A stretch of 26,124 nucleotides of DNA from a virus, in IMG/VR virus record IMGVR_UViG_3300017727_000135, positions 1 through 26,124 of that record. One strand, given 5' to 3'. The position numbers were made by a program, and so were the translations under genes. Shown piece after piece: positions 16,069-23,390 of the stretch. Numbering within the stretch: position 1 is the first letter of the stretch; the number at the start of each line of letters is the position of its first letter. Under the pieces are notes generated by a model. It ran no database searches and had not been told where the DNA came from. It was given only the letters and a program-made list of their open reading frames with translations.

Positions 16069-16080
16069 ACTGGCACCAGT
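16069..16080. repeat. 12-base palindrome abutting a start codon
   Basis: ACTGG-CA-CCAGT sits immediately before the ATG at 16081, where a Shine-Dalgarno would be expected and is absent. It is a GC-rich island in an AT-rich gap. It could be an operator half-site pair or a small hairpin (ACTG-GCAC-CAGT) that hides the start codon; one copy only. Confidence 0.4.
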
Positions 16081-16929
16081 ATGAAAAAATTGAAACATTC
16101 GAAATATAAAAACACCGGTATCTTATTTGAGATGCTTGTAAGGAAACTTACATCAGAAACAATGTCATCTGATAAAACAGTAACAATTGATATTATTAAA
16201 AAATATTTCGGTAAAAATACAGAACTATCAAAAGAACTTAATTTATATAATTCACTAATTAAAGAACAACATAAATCTGAAGCAAGAGCATTAGAATTTA
16301 TGCGAACTATTAGAGAATCATATAGCCGACTCAACCAGAGCACATTAAAAAGACAACGATATAATCTAGTTAAAGAAATATCTGAAAATTTTATATTTGA
16401 GCGTGTTTCTAAAATACATATTAATAATTACAAAGCATTAGCATCAATATACATGTTGTTTGAATATAAAGATTCTGATAATCCTAAAAAATTAATGGAA
16501 TGTAAAAATGCTGTATTAGAGCACACATTAATAGAACGAAAATCAGAAACACAAAAAGATATTGTTATTGAAGAATTCTCTAAACAAGAAAAAGATACAC
16601 GTCTATTAACATATAAGTTAATGATTGATAAATTTAACGAAAAATATTCAGGATTGTCAGAATCTCAGAAACAATTGTTAAATAAATATATTACTAATGT
16701 TAATGATACCGAAGCATTAAAAGAATATATATCCGATATAATACCATCATTAAAAAATAAATTAGCAGAACATTCTAAACACATAACAGACAAAGTAACA
16801 CAAATTAAGGTCACACGACTCTCAGAGATGCTTTGTAATGTTGAAACTATGAAACGTTTAAATGAGTCCCATATCGTATCATTAATGCGTTATATGGACT
16901 TAATTGACGAATTAAATAGGATACAATAA
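16081..16929 (+). CDS. Conserved helical protein between portal and prohead protease, function unknown
   Basis: 282 residues, almost entirely predicted alpha-helix, Lys/Glu/Leu-rich, with no enzymatic motif or membrane segment. The N-terminus K-Y-K-N-T-G-I-L-F-E-M-L-V-R (8-21) resembles a phrase I recall from proteins at the same locus in marine T4-like phages, but I cannot name a function. Its place between portal and the core/protease genes corresponds to T4 genes 67/68 and suggests a role in head assembly, possibly core formation. Start: first ATG after a 42-base gap, preceded by a palindrome in place of a Shine-Dalgarno. Its final base is shared with the ATG of the next gene (TAATG overlap). 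Confidence 0.75.
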   Translation: MKKLKHSKYKNTGILFEMLVRKLTSETMSSDKTVTIDIIKKYFGKNTELSKELNLYNSLIKEQHKSEARALEFMRTIRESYSRLNQSTLKRQRYNLVKEISENFIFERVSKIHINNYKALASIYMLFEYKDSDNPKKLMECKNAVLEHTLIERKSETQKDIVIEEFSKQEKDTRLLTYKLMIDKFNEKYSGLSESQKQLLNKYITNVNDTEALKEYISDIIPSLKNKLAEHSKHITDKVTQIKVTRLSEMLCNVETMKRLNESHIVSLMRYMDLIDELNRIQ

Positions 16930-17543
16930 TGAAATCATTTTTAAAACAAATAGAAGAAAGCTTTCAGTCACTCGATGAAAAAAAAGCAAAACCAGATTTT
17001 TTAGATTTAGATAACGACGGTGATACTGAAGAGTCAATGAAAAAAGCAGCAAAAGAAAAAAATGAAGCTGCTAAGCCTGATTATTTAGATTTTGACAATG
17101 ATGGCGATACTGAAGAGTCAATGAAGAAAGCATTAAGCGATAAAGATGAAGATGAGTTAGAAGAAATTTCTACATCTGCAGGAGCTGGGGCATATATGAC
17201 GCCTAAAGCATTTGGTAAAGCTGATGATGACACTGTTGAAGCATTAGGATATAAAAGAGTCCAGGAAGCAATGGATAATAAATATGAGCGTCTTATCGAA
17301 GGCTATAAAACATTTGCATTGAGTGATCCTAAAATGAGTCCTGCTAAAAAAGTAAATGCATCTATTAAAAATGTAGCTAAACAATTGAAAGAAATTGAAG
17401 AAACTATTAAATATACTAGTCGATTAAAAACAGAATCAGGAATATCACATTCTGGATTTGGTCCTAGTACTAGCAAGGCATTAGGAAAAATATCAGAGCG
17501 ATTAATTAAAATATCAGAGCGAGTTAGATCATTAGGAGAATAA
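16929..17543 (+). CDS. Prohead-core-like acidic protein with duplicated DxDNDGD motif
   Basis: 204 residues. Residues 21-40 and 49-68 are near-identical 20-residue units (PDFLDLDNDGD / PDYLDFDNDGD, then TEESMKKA), differing at two positions. The D-x-D-N-D-G-D core matches the Ca-binding loop of EF-hand and dockerin modules. A glycine/alanine segment follows (STSAGAGAYMTPKAFG, 81-96), which I associate with phage head/core proteins, then a helical basic C-terminus. Position (between portal and gp21-like protease) fits the small core proteins gp67/gp68 of T4. Two glutamates in LEE-I (about 77-80) and LIE-G (about 116-119) contexts could be protease sites. Start is supported by AGGA 8 bases upstream. 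Confidence 0.72.
   Translation: MKSFLKQIEESFQSLDEKKAKPDFLDLDNDGDTEESMKKAAKEKNEAAKPDYLDFDNDGDTEESMKKALSDKDEDELEEISTSAGAGAYMTPKAFGKADDDTVEALGYKRVQEAMDNKYERLIEGYKTFALSDPKMSPAKKVNASIKNVAKQLKEIEETIKYTSRLKTESGISHSGFGPSTSKALGKISERLIKISERVRSLGE
16989..17132 (+). repeat. In-gene duplication of a 60-base Ca-loop-like unit
   Basis: Two 60-base units (16989-17048 and 17073-17132) encode the repeated 20-residue motif, separated by 24 bases. Protein identity is 18 of 20, while many synonymous positions differ, so the duplication is not recent and the amino acids look constrained. Confidence 0.8.
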
Positions 17544-17544
17544 A

Positions 17545-18165
17545 ATGTCAAAATTAATATTAGAAGACTTCATGCAATTTAAACCAGTTGGTTCACTTAA
17601 TGAATCAAACGGAGCAAAATACGGCATACCAGGAGGATTCGTAGTGCAAGGCGTTTTACAGAGAGCTGGTGCTAAAAATCAAAACGGCAGAGTATATCCT
17701 AAAAATATTTTAATGCGTGAATGTCAACGATATCAACGTGAGTATATAGATCAGAATAGAGCATTAGGTGAACTAGATCATCCAGAATCTAGCGTTGTGA
17801 ATTTAAATAATGTATCTCATAATGTTTTAAAAATATGGTGGGATGGCGATGATCTAAAAGGAACCGTTCAAGTATTAGATACTCCATCTGGTAAAATATT
17901 AAAGTCATTATTTAAAGAAGGCATCACATTAGGTATTTCTAGTAGAGGATTGGGTAGTGTAAAAGAACTTAGAAATGAAGGCGTAGTAGAAGTGCAGGAT
18001 GACTTTGAATTGATTTGTTGGGACTTTGTCTCAAATCCATCTACCCATGGAGCATTTATGGGAGTAATGAAAGAATCAGTTGAGAAAGGTATAACTAATA
18101 AATATAAAACGGTTAATGACATAATCACATCAATATTATGTGAAGATGGTAAATGTAGGATATAA
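17545..18165 (+). CDS. Prohead core maturation protease (gp21-like)
   Basis: Serine protease that digests the scaffold and trims capsid and core proteins after prohead assembly. The 206 residues show the herpesvirus-assemblin/gp21 fold signature: GVLQRAGAKNQNGRVYP (36-52), the GELDHPESS motif with catalytic His79, the GTVQVLDTPSGK strand (106-117), and LGISSRGLGS (129-138) holding the nucleophilic serine (Ser132 or Ser133). The length matches T4 gp21 (about 212). AGGAG 6 bases upstream supports the ATG at 17545, one base after the preceding stop. The C-terminus contains VMKESVEKG, a plausible self-cleavage context. Located, as in T4, upstream of scaffold and capsid genes, though three extra small genes intervene here. 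Confidence 0.92.
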   Translation: MSKLILEDFMQFKPVGSLNESNGAKYGIPGGFVVQGVLQRAGAKNQNGRVYPKNILMRECQRYQREYIDQNRALGELDHPESSVVNLNNVSHNVLKIWWDGDDLKGTVQVLDTPSGKILKSLFKEGITLGISSRGLGSVKELRNEGVVEVQDDFELICWDFVSNPSTHGAFMGVMKESVEKGITNKYKTVNDIITSILCEDGKCRI

Positions 18166-18166
18166 A

Positions 18167-18571
18167 ATGAAATTTGAAAATAAAAATTTAACAGCGTTGC
18201 GTGATCTATTAAATGAAGACAAACAAACAGTGTTTAGTGAAGGACCTGCACCATTAACTAATGAACAAAAACAGCAATTTGCAGAAGCAGTAAAAACATT
18301 TTCGCAGATGGGTGAGTCTGTATATAGTAATGGTAAATTAAAAGAGATTGTAGAACGTATCTCTAGTATAGTTGAAACTGCTTCACAACTTGTTACTGAA
18401 AAAGAAGATTTAGTTGACAAAGTATCTGCTAGTAGACACATGAAAGAAGTATCTGGAGCACTTAAGGCATTTCAATCATCTGCAAATGAAGTAATGATTC
18501 AAGAACGTAGAATGGAAGCTGCATTTGAAGATATAGCTCAAGGTATTCAAAAATATTTTGAAGTAGGATAA
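18167..18571 (+). CDS. Small helical protein after prohead protease, unknown
   Basis: 134 residues starting MKFENKNLTALRDLLNEDK. An earlier in-frame ATG at 18140 lies inside the protease gene; AGGA (18157-18160) is correctly spaced for 18167, one base after the protease stop, so I use the later start. The protein is helical, with a heptad-like stretch from about 50 to 130, no Cys, no membrane segment and no recognisable motif. Its place in the head-assembly block suggests a prohead core or capsid accessory role, by context only. Confidence 0.7.
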   Translation: MKFENKNLTALRDLLNEDKQTVFSEGPAPLTNEQKQQFAEAVKTFSQMGESVYSNGKLKEIVERISSIVETASQLVTEKEDLVDKVSASRHMKEVSGALKAFQSSANEVMIQERRMEAAFEDIAQGIQKYFEVG

Positions 18572-18588
18572 TTTGGAGATTTAACTAA

Positions 18589-18597
18589 TTATTTATA
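18589..18597 (+). promoter_or_regulatory. Recurrent intergenic element TTATTTATA (copy 6, one mismatch)
   Basis: TTATTTATA within the 44-base gap, ending 18 bases before the preferred ATG at 18616. This is a weaker copy: the same 9-mer also occurs inside the terminase gene near 14080, so chance is possible here. Confidence 0.3.
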
Positions 18598-18615
18598 TAA
18601 TATAAGAGAATGATA

Positions 18616-19086
18616 ATGAGTAAGTTTAAAAACATGTATAAAGAGTTTTTTGGTTTAAAAGAACAAACTAATTCAAAGATACCAAATCCAAAAGAAATCG
18701 AAGATGCAACTAATGCAATTGAAGATTTAGGCGACGCAATGAAAGATGCCGGATTAGCTGAATCAGAATTAGAAGAAGCTCAACTAGTTAATAACTTATC
18801 TGATTACAATGGACATGTTATATATCAATTAAGAGACCCACAAGAAGCTAACGCAGTTGCAAAGGATATTCAACGTTGGACTACTAAAAAAGGCTTTACT
18901 ATTATATCACATGAAAAGTCAAAGTCAGGCCGTACGGGATATTTTTATTTTAGATTAGGAGAAGATCCAGGAACAGAATCACAAAAGATTCAAGGCTACT
19001 TTGCTCAATTACCAGAACTTTTAAAGTTTGCTTTTAAAGCACCTAAGAGTAAAGAGTCTAAAAAAATGAAACAAAGAAAATTTTAA
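18616..19086 (+). CDS. Small phage protein with conserved-looking globular C-terminal domain, unknown
   Basis: 156 residues from the ATG at 18616. Another ATG two codons earlier (18610) is too close to the AAGAG ribosome site at 18604-18608. Residues 1-60 are acidic and helical (EIEDATNAIEDLGDAMKDAG), with LEEA at about 55-58 that fits the T4 prohead-protease preference (L/I-x-E before A/S/G). Residues 60-145 look like a compact alpha/beta domain (VIYQLRDPQEANAVAKDI, ISHEKSKSGRTGYFYFRLG). I do not recognise the family. The acidic leader plus a candidate cleavage site makes a prohead-core or head-delivered protein possible. Confidence 0.7.
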   Translation: MSKFKNMYKEFFGLKEQTNSKIPNPKEIEDATNAIEDLGDAMKDAGLAESELEEAQLVNNLSDYNGHVIYQLRDPQEANAVAKDIQRWTTKKGFTIISHEKSKSGRTGYFYFRLGEDPGTESQKIQGYFAQLPELLKFAFKAPKSKESKKMKQRKF

Positions 19087-19096
19087 AACAAGTTAT

Positions 19097-19345
19097 ATGA
19101 GTAGAAACCAAAAGTACCACAAAAGCATAGTACCAGGAAATGCAAATGCTGTTTCCGTAACAGGTAAAGACGATAGAGATCTTGCATTTGCTTTAAAGAA
19201 TTTTAAACGCAAAATAAAGAATTCTGGAATATTAGAACATATTAAAGAAAATCGTACGTTTTTAAAGCCTAGTGTAAAACACCGAGCAAAAATGATTAAA
19301 GCAAAGTATATACAAAAAATTAAAGATATGCATCGAGACGATTAA
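19097..19345 (+). CDS. rpsU: Viral ribosomal protein bS21 homologue
   Basis: 82 residues. From about residue 26 it follows bS21: D-L-A-F-A-L-K-N-F-K-R-K-I (28-40), S-G-I-L (43-46), F-L-K-P-S-V (55-60) and K-A-K-Y-I-Q-K-I (68-75). Bacterial bS21 has the same order (ALRRFKR, AGVL, KPT or KPSV, then a basic C-terminal helix). The KPSV and KA-x-YIQ wording is closest to Bacteroidetes versions as I remember them. A 25-residue N-terminal extension (HKSIVPGNANAVSVTG) is unusual for bS21, which is commonly about 55-70 residues. bS21 sits on the small-subunit platform next to the anti-Shine-Dalgarno sequence. bS21 homologues are known in cultivated and metagenomic phages. No Shine-Dalgarno is visible before its own ATG. 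A terminator follows 23 bases after the stop. Confidence 0.82.
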   Translation: MSRNQKYHKSIVPGNANAVSVTGKDDRDLAFALKNFKRKIKNSGILEHIKENRTFLKPSVKHRAKMIKAKYIQKIKDMHRDD

Positions 19346-19368
19346 GCATATTATATTATATATTATAA

Positions 19369-19397
19369 GGTCCTAGCAGAAATGTTAGGACTTTTTT
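19369..19397 (+). terminator. Intrinsic terminator upstream of scaffold-capsid unit
   Basis: Stem GTCCTA (19370-19375) pairs with TAGGAC (19386-19391), extendable by one G-T pair, around a 10-base loop and followed by six T (19392-19397). After ACTG comes a second T-run. It separates the long upstream operon, ending in bS21, from the scaffold and capsid genes. Confidence 0.8.
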
Positions 19398-19417
19398 ACT
19401 GTTTTTTAAGTAGCCTT

Positions 19418-19426
19418 ATATTTATT
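19418..19426 (+). promoter_or_regulatory. Recurrent intergenic element ATATTTATT (copy 7) in capsid-operon leader
   Basis: ATATTTATT lies 21 bases after the terminator T-run and about 100 bases upstream of the scaffold ATG, so here it is well placed to serve as, or beside, a promoter. A TATAAAAA (19456-19463), one base off the T4 late octamer, lies downstream and is an alternative -10. Confidence 0.42.
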
Positions 19427-19474
19427 AAGGAAATACGCTATCTCTATATAGTGTCTATAAAAAACAAATTCTAT

Positions 19475-19494
19475 TAAGATTTCAAATAATCTTA
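19475..19494 (+). promoter_or_regulatory. Leader hairpin upstream of scaffold gene
   Basis: TAAGATT (19475-19481) and AATCTTA (19488-19494) form a 7-pair stem with a 6-base loop, about 30 bases upstream of the scaffold ATG. No T-run follows. If transcription starts in the gap, this would be a 5'-leader stem that could stabilise the abundant capsid mRNA. Pairing is A/T-rich and weak. Confidence 0.35.
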
Positions 19495-19512
19495 TTTCCA
19501 AAAAACAAATTT

Positions 19513-19518
19513 AAGGAG
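19513..19518 (+). promoter_or_regulatory. Shine-Dalgarno AAGGAG of scaffold gene
   Basis: AAGGAG with a 7-base A-rich spacer to the ATG at 19526. It is one of the strongest ribosome-binding sites in the window and sets the start of the scaffold gene. Confidence 0.75.
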
Positions 19519-19525
19519 AAAACAA

Positions 19526-20578
<1,053 letters not shown>

Positions 20579-20612
20579 TTTAATTTTAAAAAAAAGAAAA
20601 AGGAAAAGAAAA

Positions 20613-22298
20613 ATGAGTCTTAATTCATTATTACAAAGTCCAGACGCTTCTCAAAGAACAGCTGTGAAAGCACACGTTTCTAAATGGGAAAAAACAGGTC
20701 TTTTAGAAGGTCTCTCAAACGAGACAGAAAAAGCCGGAATGGCTACATTGCTTGAAAACCAAGCAAGACAATTAGTAAAAGAATCATCTGCTACAGGTAC
20801 AGCAGCAGGTTCTGAGGAATGGGCAGGAGTTGCTCTTCCATTGGTACGAAGAATCTTTGCTGAATTTGCAGCTAAAGAATTTGTATCTGTACAACCAATG
20901 AACTTGCCATCAGGTCTAGTATTTTACTTAGACTTTAAATATGGTACAGCTCAACCAGGATTTGACGATGATAACGCAGAAGGTGATGGACACCCATTCG
21001 GTTCTCCAGAAGCTGACGATTCAATGTTTGGTGTAACTAATACAACAGGTGACCCATCAGGTGGTCTTTACGGTGCTGGTCGTTTTGGATATTCAATCCC
21101 TAGCGTAACAGGCGTTAAAGCAACAGTTTCAGCTGGTGCATCTACTGGTTCAAATGCAGGTGGCGGAGCTTCTGCTGCAGCAGCAACAAGTGCATCATTA
21201 AACTTCGATTCACTTTACACTGCAAATTCAGGACAGTATTTTAATTTAACAGTACCAGTACCAACAGATGCTGATCCATTAGCTGTTAGAGCATTTACAT
21301 TGATTTCTGGATCTACAGAAATTATTCCTGTACAAGCATTTTCAACGATTGACGCTAACTTTACTGCATCATTTGTTGTAACTGCATCACAAGCAGATCT
21401 TATCCAAAATGCAATTACTGGAAATGAATTAAATATCAATTATAGCAAAGCACCAACGGATACAACTAGAGGTGACTTTGAAGATAAAGATCCATTTAAA
21501 GGATCAGGAACATCTGGTATTAATGATGGTACTGATATTGATATTCCAGAAGTTAATTTGGAACTTCAGTCTGAGCCAATCGTTGCTAAGACAAGAAAAC
21601 TAAAAGCTGTTTGGACTCCTGAGTTTGCTCAAGATCTTAACGCTTACCACTCAATCGATGCTGAAGCAGAATTGACTTCAATGTTGTCTGAGTATGTATC
21701 AATGGAAATTGATTTAGAGATTCTTGATATGTTGATTTCTTCTGCTCCAACTACTGAGTATTGGTCAGCAGTAAACAATGAGTTCTGGAACGGTACATCA
21801 TTCGACGCTGCAGCTGCAGTTGGCGCTGGTGGGTTCTATAACACTCAAGGCGGATGGTTCCAAACTCTTGGTACTAAACTGCAAAAAGTTTCAAATAAAA
21901 TTCATCAAAAAACATTGCGTGGTGGTGCTAACTTCTTAGTAACATCTCCAGCAGTGGCAACTATCCTAGAATCTATTCCTGGATTTGCTGCAGACACAGA
22001 TGGAAATAAAATGGAATTTGCAGCTGGTGTACAAAAGATTGGTGCAATCAATAATCGTTACACAGTTTACAAAAACCCATACATGAAAGAGAATGTAATC
22101 CTAATGGGATTCAGAGGAGCACAATTCCTTGAGACTGGAGCAGTTTTCTCTCCATATGTACCTCTTATCATGACTCCATTGGTATACGATCCGGTAAACT
22201 TCACTCCACGTAAAGGTGTTATGACACGTTACGCGAAGAAAGTAGTTCGTCCAGAATTCTACGGAAAAGTATATGTCAAAGGATTAGAGACTCTTTAG
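20613..22298 (+). CDS. Major capsid protein (gp23-like)
   Basis: 561-residue HK97-fold capsid subunit. Segments matching T4 gp23 are LVRRIFAEFAAKEFVSVQPM (about 77-96) with N-L-P-S-G-L-V-F; the R-K-L-K-A-V-W-T-P-E-F-A-Q-D-L block (about 329-343); H-S-I-D-A-E-A-E-L (about 347-355); the SPYVPL stretch; F-T-P-R-K-G-V-M-T-R-Y-A; and the C-terminal FYGKVYVKGLETL, comparable to the end of gp23. The N-terminal 57 residues are a probable propeptide: VKE/SS at 55-59 fits gp21-type cleavage. An insertion of about 130 residues rich in Gly, Ala, Ser and Thr (roughly 150-300) may be a surface domain. Length is a little above T4 gp23 (521). A purine-rich AAGGA precedes the ATG, and a strong terminator follows. 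Confidence 0.95.
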   Translation: MSLNSLLQSPDASQRTAVKAHVSKWEKTGLLEGLSNETEKAGMATLLENQARQLVKESSATGTAAGSEEWAGVALPLVRRIFAEFAAKEFVSVQPMNLPSGLVFYLDFKYGTAQPGFDDDNAEGDGHPFGSPEADDSMFGVTNTTGDPSGGLYGAGRFGYSIPSVTGVKATVSAGASTGSNAGGGASAAAATSASLNFDSLYTANSGQYFNLTVPVPTDADPLAVRAFTLISGSTEIIPVQAFSTIDANFTASFVVTASQADLIQNAITGNELNINYSKAPTDTTRGDFEDKDPFKGSGTSGINDGTDIDIPEVNLELQSEPIVAKTRKLKAVWTPEFAQDLNAYHSIDAEAELTSMLSEYVSMEIDLEILDMLISSAPTTEYWSAVNNEFWNGTSFDAAAAVGAGGFYNTQGGWFQTLGTKLQKVSNKIHQKTLRGGANFLVTSPAVATILESIPGFAADTDGNKMEFAAGVQKIGAINNRYTVYKNPYMKENVILMGFRGAQFLETGAVFSPYVPLIMTPLVYDPVNFTPRKGVMTRYAKKVVRPEFYGKVYVKGLETL

Positions 22299-22348
22299 TA
22301 TTTAAATAGTTAAACACTTTTTGATTTAAAGAATTAATAATTGAGTTT

Positions 22349-22379
22349 AAAGGGGGTGGCTTCGGTCATCCCCTTTTTT
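22349..22379 (+). terminator. Strong intrinsic terminator after capsid gene
   Basis: A 12-pair stem (22349-22360 with 22365-22376, two G-T pairs) is closed by C(TTCG)G, the exceptionally stable UUCG tetraloop in RNA. It is followed by a T-run to 22379 and, after ACTG, a second T5 run. It ends the scaffold-capsid transcript 50 bases after the capsid stop. Confidence 0.92.
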
Positions 22380-22389
22380 ACTGTTTTTG

Positions 22390-22398
22390 ATATTTATA
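22390..22398 (+). promoter_or_regulatory. Recurrent intergenic element ATATTTATA (copy 8)
   Basis: Exact ATATTTATA 10 bases after the terminator and 15 bases before the ATG at 22414. Because a strong terminator lies just upstream, a new transcript must start about here for the downstream genes, which makes this the best-placed copy for a sense promoter. Confidence 0.5.
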
Positions 22399-22413
22399 TA
22401 AAAAAGAAATAAT

Positions 22414-22689
22414 ATGGCAGTTCCAAGAATAAAATACGAAATGTTTGCCGATATTCGATATGAAGGTAGGCTAGTAGATGTATTAGACCGTATACGAGCT
22501 ATACGTTTAGTTTTAATGGTACATATAGAAAAAGACTTAGGGCCAAAAAAAGAATTAATTAAAATTAAAATTCTAAGTCCGTATCCACCAAAACAAACAT
22601 TTGACGCAATTCGACAAATTTGTTTAGGCAAGATAGAAACATTAACAGATCTATCTTACAGACAATCAACACTCACAAAATTAAGTTAA
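22414..22689 (+). CDS. Small conserved-looking protein, unknown
   Basis: 91 residues, mixed alpha/beta, basic, no Cys cluster and no membrane segment; only one Cys, in RQICLGK. It begins MAVPRIKYEMFADIRYEG, has a repeated D-R-I-R-A-I-R type helix (about 25-33), and a L-S-P-Y-P-P-K-Q-T-F-D-A motif (about 54-65). I do not recognise the family. First gene after the capsid terminator and 14 bases before the PhoH-like gene, so likely co-transcribed with it. The weak purine run AAAAAAGAAA precedes the ATG. It could be a small DNA- or RNA-associated factor, but nothing in the sequence decides this. Confidence 0.7.
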   Translation: MAVPRIKYEMFADIRYEGRLVDVLDRIRAIRLVLMVHIEKDLGPKKELIKIKILSPYPPKQTFDAIRQICLGKIETLTDLSYRQSTLTKLS

Positions 22690-22703
22690 TAAAGGTTATA
22701 AAA

Positions 22704-23369
22704 ATGCCAACACCAAATCGGGTCAAAACCCCTCCAAAAAATAGTATTAAATTTTCTATATCATTATCAGCAGAACAAAAACAAGCAAAAGCTGAAATAT
22801 TAGCAACGCCTTTTAATTTTATATTAGGTAAAGCTGGTAGTGGTAAAACATTATTAGCAGTACAAGTAGCGTTAGACAAATATTTTAAACGTGAAATAGA
22901 TAAGATTATAATTACTCGACCAACAGTATCAACAGAAGACAATGGATTTTTACCAGGTTCATTAGAAGAAAAAATGAGCGAATGGTTAGTTCCAATCAGA
23001 AGTAATATGCGAAAGGTATATAATAAACCAGATCTATTAGAAAAAATGGAAAAAGAAGAAAATATCGAATTGGTTTCTTTAGCACACTTTAGAGGACGTA
23101 CTTTTGATAATTCCATATGTATTGTAGATGAGTTTCAGAACTTAACTAAACAACAATTACAAATGGTATTGAGTAGATTAGGGAAGGGGTCTACTATGAT
23201 ATTATGTGGAGATCGGTATCAAATTGATTTAAAATTTAAAAATGATTCGGCAATCCATGATGTTCCAAAAATCAAAGAATCACGCTACGTAAATGAAACT
23301 ATTTTAACAGATAATCATCGACATGAATCTTTAGAAGAGATTTTGAACCTTCTAAATGAAAAGTATTGA
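22704..23369 (+). CDS. phoH: PhoH-like P-loop ATPase
   Basis: 221 residues from the ATG at 22704 (AAAGG upstream). An earlier in-frame ATG at 22620 would overlap the preceding gene by 70 bases and adds no conserved sequence. PhoH family hallmarks are Walker A GKAGSGKT (42-49), the R-P-T-V segment (72-75) with following G-F-L-P-G, LAHFRGRTFDNS (126-137), Walker B IVDEFQN (140-146) and the CGDRYQID stretch (168-175). PhoH-like proteins are helicase-related ATPases. They are frequent in marine phages, where the link to phosphate starvation is often assumed but not established; RNA metabolism is another proposal. No phosphate-control site is visible upstream. It lies between capsid and neck genes and is probably expressed with them. 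Confidence 0.92.
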   Translation: MPTPNRVKTPPKNSIKFSISLSAEQKQAKAEILATPFNFILGKAGSGKTLLAVQVALDKYFKREIDKIIITRPTVSTEDNGFLPGSLEEKMSEWLVPIRSNMRKVYNKPDLLEKMEKEENIELVSLAHFRGRTFDNSICIVDEFQNLTKQQLQMVLSRLGKGSTMILCGDRYQIDLKFKNDSAIHDVPKIKESRYVNETILTDNHRHESLEEILNLLNEKY

Positions 23370-23377
23370 TATTTATT
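23369..23377 (+). promoter_or_regulatory. Recurrent intergenic element ATATTTATT (copy 9, one mismatch)
   Basis: ATATTTATT overlapping the last base of the phoH TGA stop, ending 13 bases before the next ATG at 23391. Its placement over the stop codon repeats copies 1 and 3. Confidence 0.42.
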
Positions 23378-23390
23378 ATAAAGGATATTA

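Noticed and set aside
15945-16343. 132-codon minus-strand frame spanning the portal/next-gene gap
   Set aside because: No start signal or recognisable domain; both sense genes are well supported.
18140-18166. Upstream ATG for the gene ending at 18571
   Set aside because: Inside the protease gene; AGGA is spaced correctly for 18167.
22620-22703. Upstream ATG for the PhoH-like protein
   Set aside because: Overlaps the preceding gene and adds no family sequence; ATG 22704 has AAAGG upstream.
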